In this document: positions 37,468 through 48,464 of the stretch, one piece after another
Position numbering within the stretch: position 1 is the first letter of the stretch
Layout of the letters: each line of letters opens with the position of its first letter
DNA from: Terebella lapidaria
Taxonomy: Eukaryota; Annelida; Polychaeta; Terebellida; Terebellidae
Length of the DNA stretch: 64,000 nucleotides
Direction: 5' to 3'
Assembly: GCA_949152475.1 (NCBI GenBank)
Contig: OX424564.1
Span: 37,942,165 to 38,006,164 of the forward strand
Translations under genes and position numbers: made by a program
Notes under the pieces: generated by a model
Told to the model about the DNA's origin: nothing
Databases searched by the model: none
The model's input: only the letters and a program-made list of their open reading frames with translations

Positions 37468-37680
37468 ATCTTAGCCTTTGGGCTAATTTTTATTGACATG
37501 TCAATCATTTTTATTCGATTTTGACAAACTTTGAGGAGGATTGAGCCACTGCTATACCTCTTCTTACCTATAAGTTTCAAGTGGATCGTGCTGTTCCTGT
37601 TAGATGTACACACTCGGACGGACAGACAAACAAACAGGGAGACAGTCAAACATACATACAGACAGTTTTCATGCAAACAG
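37468..37680. other. Flank of copy B
   Basis: AT-rich sequence followed by GACGGACAGACAAACAAACAG-type simple repeats. The match to unit III resumes at about 37,685 (homologous to 61,545), so this flank probably belongs to the inserted DNA. Confidence 0.5.
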
Positions 37681-38773
37681 TTTTCTGCAACTTATGTGCA
37701 GTCCTGGTTGGTGTATTGCAATGGAAATGCCATAGATAGATCATTGTTAAACTTGGTGTGGTTTATGAAAACAAGCAACCAGTCACACACACATGCCACT
37801 TTGAGTTGAGAAGCAGCAAATGTATGTACAAATGTAGTAATAAATTGATTACACGTTATGTACACGGTGCCATCACCAAAATCTATCCCTCCCAATCATC
37901 AATATCGACAAACTGCCGGACAACGACTAACCTTCTCACTCGCTCCTGACACTCGGTCCCAGCTAATCAGGGCTTGGAGGGCTCGAGTGGTGAGGTGGTG
38001 TGGTGCTGATGTTGTCTCCGGGCGGCTGTCGATCCGATTACCCTCTAATTAAAGGCACTAATAGAGCCATAGCCGACCGACATCACTGCATGCAGCCCCT
38101 CAACACGCCGCCAATGTTACTCCAGCTTGGTAAGCGCTGCTGGAAGTCCTCTGAAATACAGATAGATTTGAATTCGTAGGTTGTGTTTGCATTCTGTGTG
38201 ACTAGTGGATTGCTTGTTTCAACTTCTTGAATCTGAAAGTTAGACGATGTCCAGTAATATTATTTAGAATGTTTTCTCAAATAATATTACATAACTACTT
38301 GTAGACAGTTATGTATATTTTCATCGACCGAAATATAACAAAAATATACCTGTATGTATAGAAAAATATACCTGTATGTATAGAAACAAACTGTGCATCC
38401 TGTTTTGGTGGAATATCATGCATGTCATCGGTAGCACAGTAATGTTTCGGGACGTTTTCTGTCAGGCGTCATGAATGTGGAAGAGTATAATTGCATCCCC
38501 AATAGATTGTGCAGGCAATGACTTTTTGGGGGTGTGGTATAAATTTGTGAACATGCATTAAATAAATGATGGGGATGGATAAATACATGTACATACTATA
38601 GTGGGGAAAAATATTATGCAAGAATTCATCTTATGTATGTATGCATTCAATGAATGTAAATAAATAATCAAACCCAACGCGAGAGCCTGCTAAAAATGTG
38701 TCACTATTATACTGCACAAATTGGCAGTGGTTGGGCAAGGTACAAACCATACCGTAGTCGCGTTAGATACTGG

Positions 38774-38796
38774 GTATATATATATATATATATATT
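38774..38796. repeat. TA microsatellite
   Basis: A pure TA run of about 22 bases. The homologous positions in units I and IV have short TATA stretches only. Confidence 0.9.
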
Positions 38797-39745
38797 GCCA
38801 CTGTAACTGAACAATCTGCAAAATGGCGTGAAGTGCTCAGATGACGAAATCATCAGCGCCGTTCAGAGCATTGAGGTCTAAAGATGTCTTCGGTGTCATA
38901 ACAACCAACAGGTGCCCCCGGTGATCACCAGCCTCCAGGGGCGGGTACACACCAATGTCAGTGTGTGTTAACAAGGGCTGGTCCAGGCCACACTGCCGGA
39001 GGGCCATGCTAACGACTAACGAGGGGATAAGCTTGCGTAAGCTGGCACGTAATATAGAATCACAGACAGTATCGTGTGAGGAAACATTTGCCCTAGGGTG
39101 TTTCTGATTGCCTTTTCCATGTAGTGATCACAGAGACACAGAATGATGTAGTGGGCCGGAAGAAAATATAGTCGATTTCTGGAGGTCATAAAATGGCTCT
39201 AATGTCTTCTGACTGACTTGATGTAAATTGACAGGTTCCATGCTGCTGTGATATACAGTCACTGGCCAACAAAACGTCACATCATCCATCCAGAATGCAC
39301 TTCGTATGCAAATTAATTTAGGATAATTCGTGGCCATTACACTGTCATTACGTGAAACATTTAACTCCTCAACAAATGAGCTGCCAAGAGTTGGCATAAA
39401 CTGGTCAGAGTCGAACTACTTTTAGCCTCCGATGTAAATAGTTTTGTTAATGTACTATGCCATTACCAGCAGTCAAGACTGCTTGTGAAAGACAACGAAT
39501 GTATCTTCACTCTGAATTCTCTGTTCCCGTCAAACCCTGAAATGGATAGCAATCGAGCCTGCATTTCTCCAGTCCCTTTAGCCGGGTCGACTGTAGAGCC
39601 GTTTCACCCTAGTTTAAATCGGTTCTACGGAAAAGCTGGTGTTCTCATCACCTGATCTGTCTTTTTAGGTTACCGTATCTTTGATCTGACAAGCCACAGC
39701 ATAGAAGGAATAGAACGCGTAAGAATATGTCCGGAAGACATGTTT

Positions 39746-40202
39746 TAGGTTACCTGACAAAATGGCTAATATCTCACTCATTATCGACTTTACAGCTGGG
39801 GAATCAATTGTAGACATATAGGAAATGATATACACCGAATATTCTCATGACCTTGAGTTTGACCTTTGACCTCATTTTCAAGGTCAGAGCACAAAATGGC
39901 TAATATCTTGCTTATAATCGACTTTATAGCATGGGAGATAAGTTGTGGACATATATGGAATGATGTATGCTAAATGTTTTCATGACCGTGAATCTGACCT
40001 TTGACCTCATTTTCCAGGTCAGAGCACAAAATGATTAATATATCATATTATTATCGACTTTTCAGCTTAAAAATAAATTGTGCACATATGAGAAACGGTA
40101 TATGATGAATATTCTGATGACCTTGAACTTGACCTTAGTTTGAAGGTCACAGGACAATATGGCTAATATCTAAAATATAACACATATAGTGTCCGGTAAC
40201 CT
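39746..40202. mobile_element. Tandem-repeat element with inverted termini, copy C
   Basis: It begins AGGTTACCTGAC and ends GTCCGGTAACCT (40,191-40,202), with three monomers between (cores at about 39,849, 39,984 and 40,120). A second left-terminus-like word, AGGTTACCGTATC, lies at 39,667. The 39,520-39,745 flank shows nothing assignable. Confidence 0.7.
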
Positions 40203-40504
40203 ATCTCAGATTTTTTTGACGTTCCGTACCAGGGTATATCACATATTGTGAATATGCTAAAGCCACATGGCAATTATTGAACTCATTGCTGTAGTATGGT
40301 TGCAATATCAATATATGCAATATCATATATTTTGCAATATCATATATTTGTATGATATGTCTAGTGTTGAGTCTCTCCACGGCTTTCAGCCAGTGAGCTA
40401 AAACACACTCAAATGGGCTATCATATTCGAAAGTGCCTAGGCCTATACGCCTAGGCGGTTATTTACATGTCACAAGATGAATAAATAACTTAGTTTTGCC
40501 CTTG

Positions 40505-40715
40505 GCCGATTTTTCACATTTAGCGTCGTGATTTCTTTTCACATTTACCGTCAAGGGTGATTTGCTTAATTTTCACATTTAGCGTTAGGTTTCACATTTA
40601 GCGTTAGTGTTTCTTTTAACACTCACCGTTAGGTTTCACATTTACCGTTAGTGTTTTTTTTTACATTTATCGTTAGGCTCCACATTTAGCATTGATTTCA
40701 CATTTAGCGGTTCAA
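40505..40715. repeat. Short tandem repeat of TTTCACATTTAGCGTTAG type
   Basis: About nine degenerate copies of an 18- to 28-base unit occur in a row. The conserved part is CACATTTA(G/C)CGTTAG. Flanks 40,203-40,504 and 40,716-41,060 hold nothing I can identify, apart from a GCCTAGGC...GCCTAGGC pair near 40,435-40,456. Confidence 0.8.
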
Positions 40716-41060
40716 CAGACGTCTCTATTCATCACTTAACTCACTGCCATAATAAATGAATCCTAAAGTATACAAGTGAACTCGTGACCAATGATGCACC
40801 TGTAAAATTACTGCTCTATTCAACGATGATTAAATAACACTGCTAAAGGTGCATCAGACGTTAAACTCTGAGCCACATAGATAGATAAAAACCCTCTGCC
40901 GACAGATGTTCTGTGGACGTGCTTCATAACATCTTTCATCTAGTTGTTACATGCAGTTTCTCGGCCTGACTCATCCTCTACAGTGCCCAGAGTGGCCTAA
41001 AATGGCATTCGTTTTGTTTTTGCTTGTGTCAAAAACACACACTCTTTTCCTAATAATCCT

Positions 41061-42337
41061 GGGCAGGGAGATAGCGGGGGTGAGAGCATATGCACGACTG
41101 AGAATCATAAAAGGGTAAAAATCGCTCGGAGAAATTTATTGCCTTTTGCCAAAGGTTAAGAGGAGGAATGGTGATTTCCATGTGGCGATTCAGCAACATC
41201 ACCGTGTGTCACATATAGGAAGTGATATTGACATCACGATGCATGTACTAAATATTTGAGTGTTCACTTTTAAACCTTGGAGACTCATTACGAAGATCAT
41301 TAATAGTATAACATATTAATATGTTTATAATGTTATAGTTTACATAAGTCAAGTTTTAATATATTTCTTTATTAAAGCAGCTGGCTTCGAATGTATGCAA
41401 TATTTTTTTTCAAAACTAAATTTCAGTTCAAATAATCTAATACGATATAACAAAACATAACCACATGGATTTGATGGTTACAGCCCGTCTGAATGTTTTT
41501 TTCCATTCATATTAACACACATTTTATGCCAGGTTTGTATATGAAGAAACGAGATGCTTCCGTCAAGCCTGAATGTAAACAAATGTCCAAATTGCCTTTA
41601 AAAGTCCAAATCGAGCACATTTTCCAGTTTGTTTCTGCATATATAGTGTATTTATGAGAAAATAATCAGTGATATCTGATGGCGTGCGTGGAATTGTCAG
41701 TCCATTTTGCACTTTTATGGTTTGTTTACATCTACGTATGATGGATACGGTTCTTGTATTGACGTGTGAAGCACGTGCTCATATGAGCAAAATTCCCCCG
41801 AAAGCCGGATTGTAGCCATAACATTAGATGTGAGTACGTCTCATTCAGTTAATTTAACATGTTTTTTTTTTCAAAACTAAATTTCAGTTCAAATAATCTA
41901 ATACGATATAACAAAACATAACCGTTCTATGTTTTATGATATTGGTTATTAATCAGGACTGTTGCGCCTTAGAATTCGTTATACGAAATTAAGCGCTATA
42001 AAAGTTTGATATATTATTATGATATATTATTATGTTTATTATGTTTGTGTGGACATTTGTGTAACTTCGGTATCTGTTACAAACTAGGAAGTTCCATTTC
42101 CTTCTGACTAATGTTGATATTTTAAGACAGGAGGACATATTTATGGTTGTTTAGTATCAATCAAATGAACGTGTAGCAATTGGCGGATGTCTATATTCTT
42201 GATCACTGTGAGCGATCTATTGAACGGGCTGATAATCTAACAATGCCGAACTTCGATGAACAGACAGCGCAATGTGTCATCTCACTGTGAGTATCTTTCA
42301 AGTTCTTCCACTACTGCATTTTTCTGTGTTTTTTTTT
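41061..42337. repeat. Duplicated segment D, copy 1
   Basis: This matches 43,220-44,319 closely, starting at GGGCAGGGAGATAGCGGGGG and ending at the TTTTTAG that precedes a left terminus of the tandem-repeat family. Copy 1 carries about 170 extra bases (about 41,862-42,030) that begin with a second copy of the AAATTTCAGTTCAAATAATC stretch also found at 41,415. Confidence 0.85.
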
Positions 42338-43183
42338 AGATTACCGGACCTTCGATAACCTATTGCCATTGTGTTGCATCCAACATCAATCTTTGTTAGT
42401 CTATATTTTTATTTTTAAAGTTCATGGCCAATTCTTTGTGAAATTTCGCACAAAAAATGCCTAAAAATATATTGAGATTGAGATACTTTTTAGTCATTTG
42501 ATTTCCAAGCTGTTTTCTATATGGAAGCGATTTTTGGCGAAAAATATTCTGACTCTGCTATTCTCTCAAAAACTGTTTGGGAAGTTTTGAGGTTTTTGTT
42601 TCAACAAATTCCTCTTATGCACCTATGTGATGTGTATAGTTTCGTTGCTCTTGAATTGGCAGTCTGCGTGTGGCAGCCATTATGTTTTTTTGACGGGACC
42701 CAAAATGGTACTTTCCCATGTTAAATTCTCTTATGCTCTAAAATGGGGACACACTTTTTCTTAATATTTCAGTTCATATTGATATTAGGAATTAACTGTG
42801 GATATATAGGAAATGAAATGATATATTTCGTTTATTATTGACTTTACAACCTGCATGCCACATTTGACATTGTTTTGATCATTTTTACATTCTTATGGTC
42901 AATGATGGGATTTTTATTGTCTTTGTCATCAAATCAATAGATTACTTTTATAAATGACCCCCCACAAAGAGTGAGCTTTAATAACGAAGATTTACCAATC
43001 AACGCAGTGCTCAGTGCTGTCATCGTTGCAATTCAAAATAATAATATGTGATGGCATCTGTGATTGGCGAAGATCTCTTGATGTGAAAATTCGCTTGGAA
43101 TTTTCAACAACAATAACAAATTTATTTGCAACGCTGTGAAAAAACATGATTTATTAGACAACGTTGAAGGCAGCCGAATCAAC
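42338..43183. repeat. Duplicated segment E, copy 1
   Basis: It starts with a worn left terminus (AGATTACCGGACC) of the tandem-repeat family. From 42,853 it continues with unit sequence matching about 1,440 onward. It matches 55,555-56,397 closely. The 67-codon frame 42,521-42,724 is repeat-derived and not supported. Confidence 0.85.
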
Positions 43184-43219
43184 GCTTTTTGCATTCAAGG
43201 CTGCGTGGTCCCCAGCACT

Positions 43220-44319
43220 GGGCAGGGAGATAGCGGGGGTGAAAGCATATGCACGACTGAGAATCATAAAAGGGTAAAAATCGCTCGGAGAAATTTATTG
43301 CCTTTTGCCAAAGGTTAAGAGGAGGAATGGTGATTTCCATGTGGCGATTCAGCAACATCACCGTGTGTCACATATAGGAAGTGATATTGACATCACGATG
43401 CATGTACTAAATATTTGAGTGTTCACTTTTAAACCTTGGAGACTCATTCTGAAGATAATTAACATTATAACATATTAATATGTTTATAATGTTAAAGTTT
43501 ACATCAGTCAAGTTTCAATATATTTCTTTATTAAAGCAGCTGCCTTCGAATGTATGCAATAATTTTTTTCAAAACTAAATTTCAGTTCAAATAATCTAAT
43601 ACGATATAACAAAACATAACCACATGGATTTGACGGTTACAGCCTGTCCGAATGTTTTTTTCCAATCATATTAACACACATTTTATGCCAGGTTTGTATA
43701 TGAACAAACGAGATGTATCCATCTAGCCCGAATGTAAACAAATGTCCAAATTGCCTTTAAAAGTCCAAATCGAGGACATTTTCCAGTTTGTATCTGCATA
43801 TATAGTGTATTTATGAGAAAATAATCAGTGATATCTGATGGCGTGCATGGAATTGTCAGTCCATTTTGCACTTTTATGGTTTGTTTACATCTACGTATGA
43901 TGGATACGGTTCCTGTATTGACGTGTGAAGCACGTGCTCATATGAGCAAAATTCCCCCGAAAGCCGGATTGTAGCCATAACATTTGATGTGAGTACGTCT
44001 CATTCAGGTAATTCAACATGTTTATTATGTTTGTGTGGACATATGTGTAACTTCGGTATCCGTTACAAACTAGGAAGTTCCATTTCCTTCTGACTAATGT
44101 TGATATTTTAAGACAGGAGGACATATTTATGGTTGTTTAGTATCAATCAAATGAACGTGTAGCAATTGGCGGATGTCTATATTCTTGATCACTGTGAGCG
44201 ATCTATTGAACGGGCTGATAATCTAACAATGCCGAACTTCGATGAACAGACAGCGCAATGTGTCATCTCACTGTGAGTATCTTTCAAGTTCTTCCACTAC
44301 TGCATTTTTCTGTGTTTTT
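43220..44319. repeat. Duplicated segment D, copy 2
   Basis: This is the second copy of 41,061-42,337. It abuts a 33-base scrap of a G module (43,184-43,216, GCATTCAAGGCTGCGTGGTC then CCCAGCA). No coding frame of note is present. Confidence 0.85.
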
Positions 44320-45149
44320 AGGTTACCGGACCTATGGTCCGATTTGTTTACCGGCGAATTTTTCTGAAAATTTGCACAAAAATACTTAAAAATAATTCAA
44401 GAAGGAGGTATTTTTTAGTTTTTTGATTTCCGCATTTTTTTCAAAATGGTGGCCGTTTTCGACGAAAAATGCCTGATTTTGGACTTTGGCGGCCATTTTC
44501 TCAAAATCTGTTCAGTAACTTTTTTTCTTTTTGATAAATAACACTCCTCATATGTACTCCTATGATGTCTATAAATTTTGTTGCGCTTGAATCGCTCGAA
44601 GTGGGCCATTTTGGCCCAAACTCGGCTCAAATGGGACTTTCCCATGTTAAATTCTCCTATGCTTTATAATGGGACACATTATGCCTAATATCTCACTTGA
44701 TATTGAGATTAGAGACTACGAATCAATTGTGGACCTATAGGAAATGATATATGCTGAATATTCTCGTGACCTTGAATTTGACCTCTGACCTCAGTTTCAA
44801 GGTCAGAGCACAAAATGGCTTATATCTCGCTTATTATCGACTCTACAGCTTAGCAATCAATTATGAACATATAGGAAATGATATATGCAGATTATTGTCA
44901 TGACCTTGAATTTGACCTTTGACCTCATTTTCAAGGCCACAGGACAAAATGGCTAATATCTCACTTATTATCGATTTTACAGCTTAGGAATCAATTGTGG
45001 ACATATAGGAAATGATATATGCTGAATATTCTCGTGACCTTGAATTTGACCTCTGACCTCATTTCCAAGGTCCAAGGACAAACTGGCTCATATCTTGCTC
45101 CTCTATTGACTGTATGGCTTGGGAATCAATTGTGGACATGATATACATG

Positions 45150-46250
45150 TGTAACGGGTTTGCACCCTTCTGTGACGTCTTGATGAACCGGTTTTCTTGG
45201 GAGGTGGGTGAGTTGTTATTTAACCGGAGCTGAAACGGTAAAACTCCGGGAAACTGCTACTGCTGTACGGTTGAATTCCGGCTAGAAGTCTCTAAGGTTG
45301 GTAGCGTGGTCTGGAATGGACCTCTTAACCGTTGTCCGACTGCTAATCTGCAGCTGCACCTGTAACGTAAGAATCCGGAGGCGTTTCCGTCTCCGGGTAC
45401 CGCAACTGCTCCGTCGGGATACCGCTTTACTGCAACAGCTCCGTCGTTCTCCGCCTTACTGCAACTGCGACTGCACCTGGAATGAGAATCCGGGAACGTT
45501 GCCGTTTCCGAATACTGCAACCGCTCTGCCAGGTTCCGCCTCACTGCAAACTGCTCCGGTTGGCTCCGCCTCACCGCAACCTGCGACTGCACCTGAAATG
45601 GAGTATCTCGGAAGTGTTCTCACTTCCGGATACCGCAACCGCTCCGTCAGGTACTGCCTCTGCAACTCCGTCGTCCGGTACCGCCTCTGCAACTGCTTCG
45701 TCGTTCCCGTCTCTGCAACTGCTCCGTCCGATACCGCCTCCGTAGTTGCTCCGTTGAATTCCACCTCCGTCTCCGTCTCCTTCATTGGTGATCTGGGTTC
45801 TTGGATCACCCTAAGACGTCGTTACAACTTGGTCTTAACCGACTGTGGTCTTATCTCCCTTTACTCCGTATTACTTTCTTTTCCGGTGAACTAACTTTAT
45901 TATAAATTCCAGTTCCCTAACGAACACGGAAAAACAACTCGGTTGAAGTTTTCATGTTTATTTTCCAAGTGCACAGTCAGAAGACTTAACTGCTATCATC
46001 TGGATGACTCTATCCGGAACAAGGGAGTACTCTGCTATGGGAGAAGGGGTCTGCACAGGTCGACGTCAGGACACCAACTCCGCCGTCCGCTGTGAAGCGG
46101 GGTCTTTTATAGACCTGAGACCCACGTCACGTGACCAACCTATTGTGACGTCATAGTCCGCCAAAACACTGATATTTTCCGGATTTCTAAAAACACTCTA
46201 GAACCAATCAGTGGCTGACACGTCACCTTTTAAACCGGAAACGAGGCTGA
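45150..46250 (-). repeat. 3' LTR (about 1.1 kb)
   Basis: This is nearly identical to the matching part of the 5' LTR. On the element strand it has TGACGTCA (46,146-46,153), TCACGTGA (46,127-46,134), a TATAAAA box (46,105-46,112) and a candidate polyadenylation signal AATAAA (45,896-45,901). Its outer end is CCGTTACA next to CATG. Confidence 0.9.
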
Positions 46251-46268
46251 TTCTTCTTTCTTCTCCTT
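46251..46268 (-). promoter_or_regulatory. Polypurine tract
   Basis: The element strand carries a GAGAAGAAAGAAGAA-type purine run directly next to the 3' LTR, where gypsy elements prime plus-strand synthesis. Confidence 0.6.
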
Positions 46269-46289
46269 GCGCCGACTTGACTTGCGACG

Positions 46290-46815
46290 ACTTGCGGCGA
46301 CTTGCGACGACTACTGCCCACCAGTATCACGGCGTGAACTGCTCCCCGACGGCGGACGAGGTGGAATGGTATTTGGTACCAACGGTCGTCCGAAGCTTGT
46401 TCCTCTGGCAACAACCGGAAGAAGATCGGGATCATGGAGGCTCCACTGGGGCGGGACGTAGAACCCATTCCTGAGGCGTTCGTCCCGGATGGACCAATCT
46501 GGAATCCGGACGATCTGACGGGTCGGGACGAGACCAAACGGTGACTCTCTCTGCTCCATGATCTCCACGTAGACGCCGGAGTCTCTCATCTCGGCTGGCC
46601 CCCACTGCTCCGGTCCCCAATGTACTGCATAGTATCTGGCATGCTCCGGGACTGCATGTGCAAAGACGGAAGCGCTCCGTCCCCCAATATTTACCGGGAA
46701 ACAATGGGACGGACACGGTTGAGTTGAAGGACCGCCAAATGGGTAGAATGTGTAGGGTGGACTCTGAGTTGGTGCACGGAGTTGGCTCCTCCCGGACTGC
46801 TCACTGGAAGACTGT
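46290..46815 (-). other. Open stretch of about 170 codons without a clear start
   Basis: Between zinc-finger frame 2 and the 3' LTR one minus-strand frame is open, with words such as HARYYAVHWGPEQWGP, DSGVYVEIMEQRES and IPDWSIRDERLRNGFYVPP. The first Met comes late (46,589). It may be a further part of the element read from a spliced message, or chance in GC-rich DNA. No family was recognised. Confidence 0.35.
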
Positions 46816-47099
46816 CGAGGTCAGGTTTCCACAGGAGACAGGATTCCGGGTGTAGCTCTGGCTTGGTCTACCAAGATACTCCTCCGGGCTCTCTGCACGT
46901 CCGCATGGCCTCGGTCAGACGCGGAAGACTCCATTCCGTCATCCCTAGCCGCTGAACTGGTTCTGCTTCCGGCTACTGCTTGAATGGTTGCCGGCAAAGT
47001 TCTCTCCGTGGATCCTCGGGTCTCCGTCTCACTGCCAGCTCTGCTCCGGGTTCCGCCTTCCGCTTTGGTCTCCGATCTGCCTCCGGATCTGCCAATGGG

Positions 47100-48161
47100 T
47101 CAGCTATCCGCTCGGCTATCTGCTCTGTTATCTGCTCTGCTATCGGCTCGGCTATCTGCTCTGCTATCGGCTCGGCCGCTGGATCTGCTTTCTGCTCCGC
47201 CTCCGGGCCGGACAATCACGCTGCTCACTGCTCTGCCACTGCTAGTCGTTCTCGGAGGTGGGCTCCGGAAAAGGTCTTCCTCATCGTCTCTGCTCTGCAT
47301 TTCCGCAATGTCTGCTACTCCAACTTCTGCCGCTGCTCCGCTGGAACCTTCCTCCAACAGCCGGAATTTGTAGTCATGCACCGCCTTGCCTTTTCCCTTG
47401 ACGCTGCCTCCTGAAGACTTGGGTGGGGTGTGTCGTTTCTCCTCTCGGCCACGTTCTCCGCCTCGGTCCTTGGCGCGCTCCGGGCTCTCCTTCGTATATT
47501 CCCGGCGTTGATGGCGGCCGGATTTATCCGGCGAACGGCTGCGACTCCGCTTCTTTCCGCGGTCTCGATCTGCTCCGGTACCTCGAGATGGGTCTGGGCT
47601 GTTTTTCCGGGAGGTGTTCCGGGAAGAACTCCGGGTCACCGGCGGCTTAACCGGCTTCGGATCCTCCGGGTCCTGCAACTCGTCTTCACTTGCCATGATT
47701 TTCAGCTCTGCTTCTTCTTCCGAACTACTCCCTGCCTCCGTGGACGAAACGTCGGCTGCTAAGGCGGCCACCGACTGGGTACCGGAACGGTACCGGGTCC
47801 GGGACGAAACCGAACCTCCCGACTCCGACTCCGTATCCGACAACTGGTCAAGCCGTGTTACCGGCTTCTTGCTTTTCCGTGGGGTCATCTTGGACCGGAG
47901 GCTTTTCTCCTCAAACTGCTCTCTGCCAACTCTTAGTCGAATCGGGTTCGCGTCCATTGCGTGCCGGGACTGCAGATGCTTCTGTGTCCCCTCTTTCCGT
48001 CTGCTCCAATGTTCACACTGCGGACAGGCGAAGACGGTGACTTCAATCGTGTGCTGCTCCGTGACATGCCGGAGCAACGTGTGCTTGCTCTTGAACTCTA
48101 GGTTGCAGTCTCCACACCGGTGAGGGCGGGGCTTGCGGGGTGTTGTCTTTACTTTTGGCAT
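47100..48161 (-). CDS. Accessory C2H2 zinc-finger frame 2 of the LTR element
   Basis: A 353-codon open frame. Two canonical CX2CX12HX4H fingers lie at about residues 16-36 (CGDCNLEFKSKHTLLRH) and 45-66 (CPQCEHWSRRKEGTQKH). Then come a Ser/acidic stretch (STEAGSSSEEEAEL), an SR-type basic stretch (GKKRSRSRSPDKSGRH) and a C-terminal tandem RADS repeat. The start ATG follows a TATA box by about 80 bp. The SR-like part suggests nuclear RNA contact, but that is inference. Its layout, an N-terminal finger pair plus a disordered tail, parallels frame 1, so the two may be old duplicates. Confidence 0.75.
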   Translation of the reverse strand: MPKVKTTPRKPRPHRCGDCNLEFKSKHTLLRHVTEQHTIEVTVFACPQCEHWSRRKEGTQKHLQSRHAMDANPIRLRVGREQFEEKSLRSKMTPRKSKKPVTRLDQLSDTESESGGSVSSRTRYRSGTQSVAALAADVSSTEAGSSSEEEAELKIMASEDELQDPEDPKPVKPPVTRSSSRNTSRKNSPDPSRGTGADRDRGKKRSRSRSPDKSGRHQRREYTKESPERAKDRGGERGREEKRHTPPKSSGGSVKGKGKAVHDYKFRLLEEGSSGAAAEVGVADIAEMQSRDDEEDLFRSPPPRTTSSGRAVSSVIVRPGGGAESRSSGRADSRADSRADSRADNRADSRADS

Positions 48162-48235
48162 TCTGATTCTCTGCTTTGTGTCGATGTTGACTCAGCTACA
48201 GCAAACTGCCTTCTGCATCCGGTAACAGCTATCTG

Positions 48236-48295
48236 CCCCCTTTTATAGTCTCTGGAAGTCACGTGACTGGCTTATCTGCTTGATGATTGGCTGCT
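48236..48295 (-). promoter_or_regulatory. Internal promoter-like cluster upstream of zinc-finger frame 2
   Basis: On the element strand it reads CAGCCAATCA (CCAAT box, 48,285-48,290 core), GTCACGTGAC (48,258-48,267), then CTATAAAAGGGGG (48,236-48,248), about 80 bp before the ATG at 48,161. The order and spacing resemble the other internal cluster and the LTR. Confidence 0.65.
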
Positions 48296-48334
48296 CAGCA
48301 AACTGCAACTCCTCCTGGTGGTCTTCTTGGATAA

Positions 48335-48338
<4 letters not shown>

Positions 48339-48365
<27 letters not shown>
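48339..48365 (-). repeat. 27-base poly(A) run on the element strand
   Basis: The plus strand has 27 uninterrupted T. It lies about 100 bp past the stop of zinc-finger frame 1 and just before the promoter cluster of frame 2. Confidence 0.9.
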
Positions 48366-48464
48366 CCGTGTTGTTGTTGCTGCTATCTGCCACCGCTCTT
48401 TCTTCTCCGTCTCCGCCAAACTGTCAACCGCCTCCGTCTACCGCCACACTGCCATCTGCCTCTG

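Larger units (their letters stand above)
22606..39091. repeat. Segmental duplication unit II
   Basis: This is collinear with unit I: 22,606 matches 1, 25,120 matches about 1,440, and 26,194-26,400 matches 2,536-2,742 at a constant offset of 23,658. It has only one G-H-T module (28,470-31,100). Relative to unit I it has an extra stretch near 23,500-24,350. Relative to unit III it has about 5.4 kb of inserted elements (about 32,230-37,680, holding a degenerate repeat, the LINE and a tandem-repeat element). Confidence 0.8.

Noticed and set aside
39128-39397. Minus-strand 89-codon frame (MPTLGSSFVEELNVS...)
   Set aside because: The homologous stretches in units I, II and IV share a stop at the same place, so it is not a conserved gene.
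45298-45894. 198-codon plus frame in the LTR (also at 54,060-54,656)
   Set aside because: It lies wholly in repeat-rich LTR sequence, antisense to the element, and results from low-complexity GC-rich DNA.
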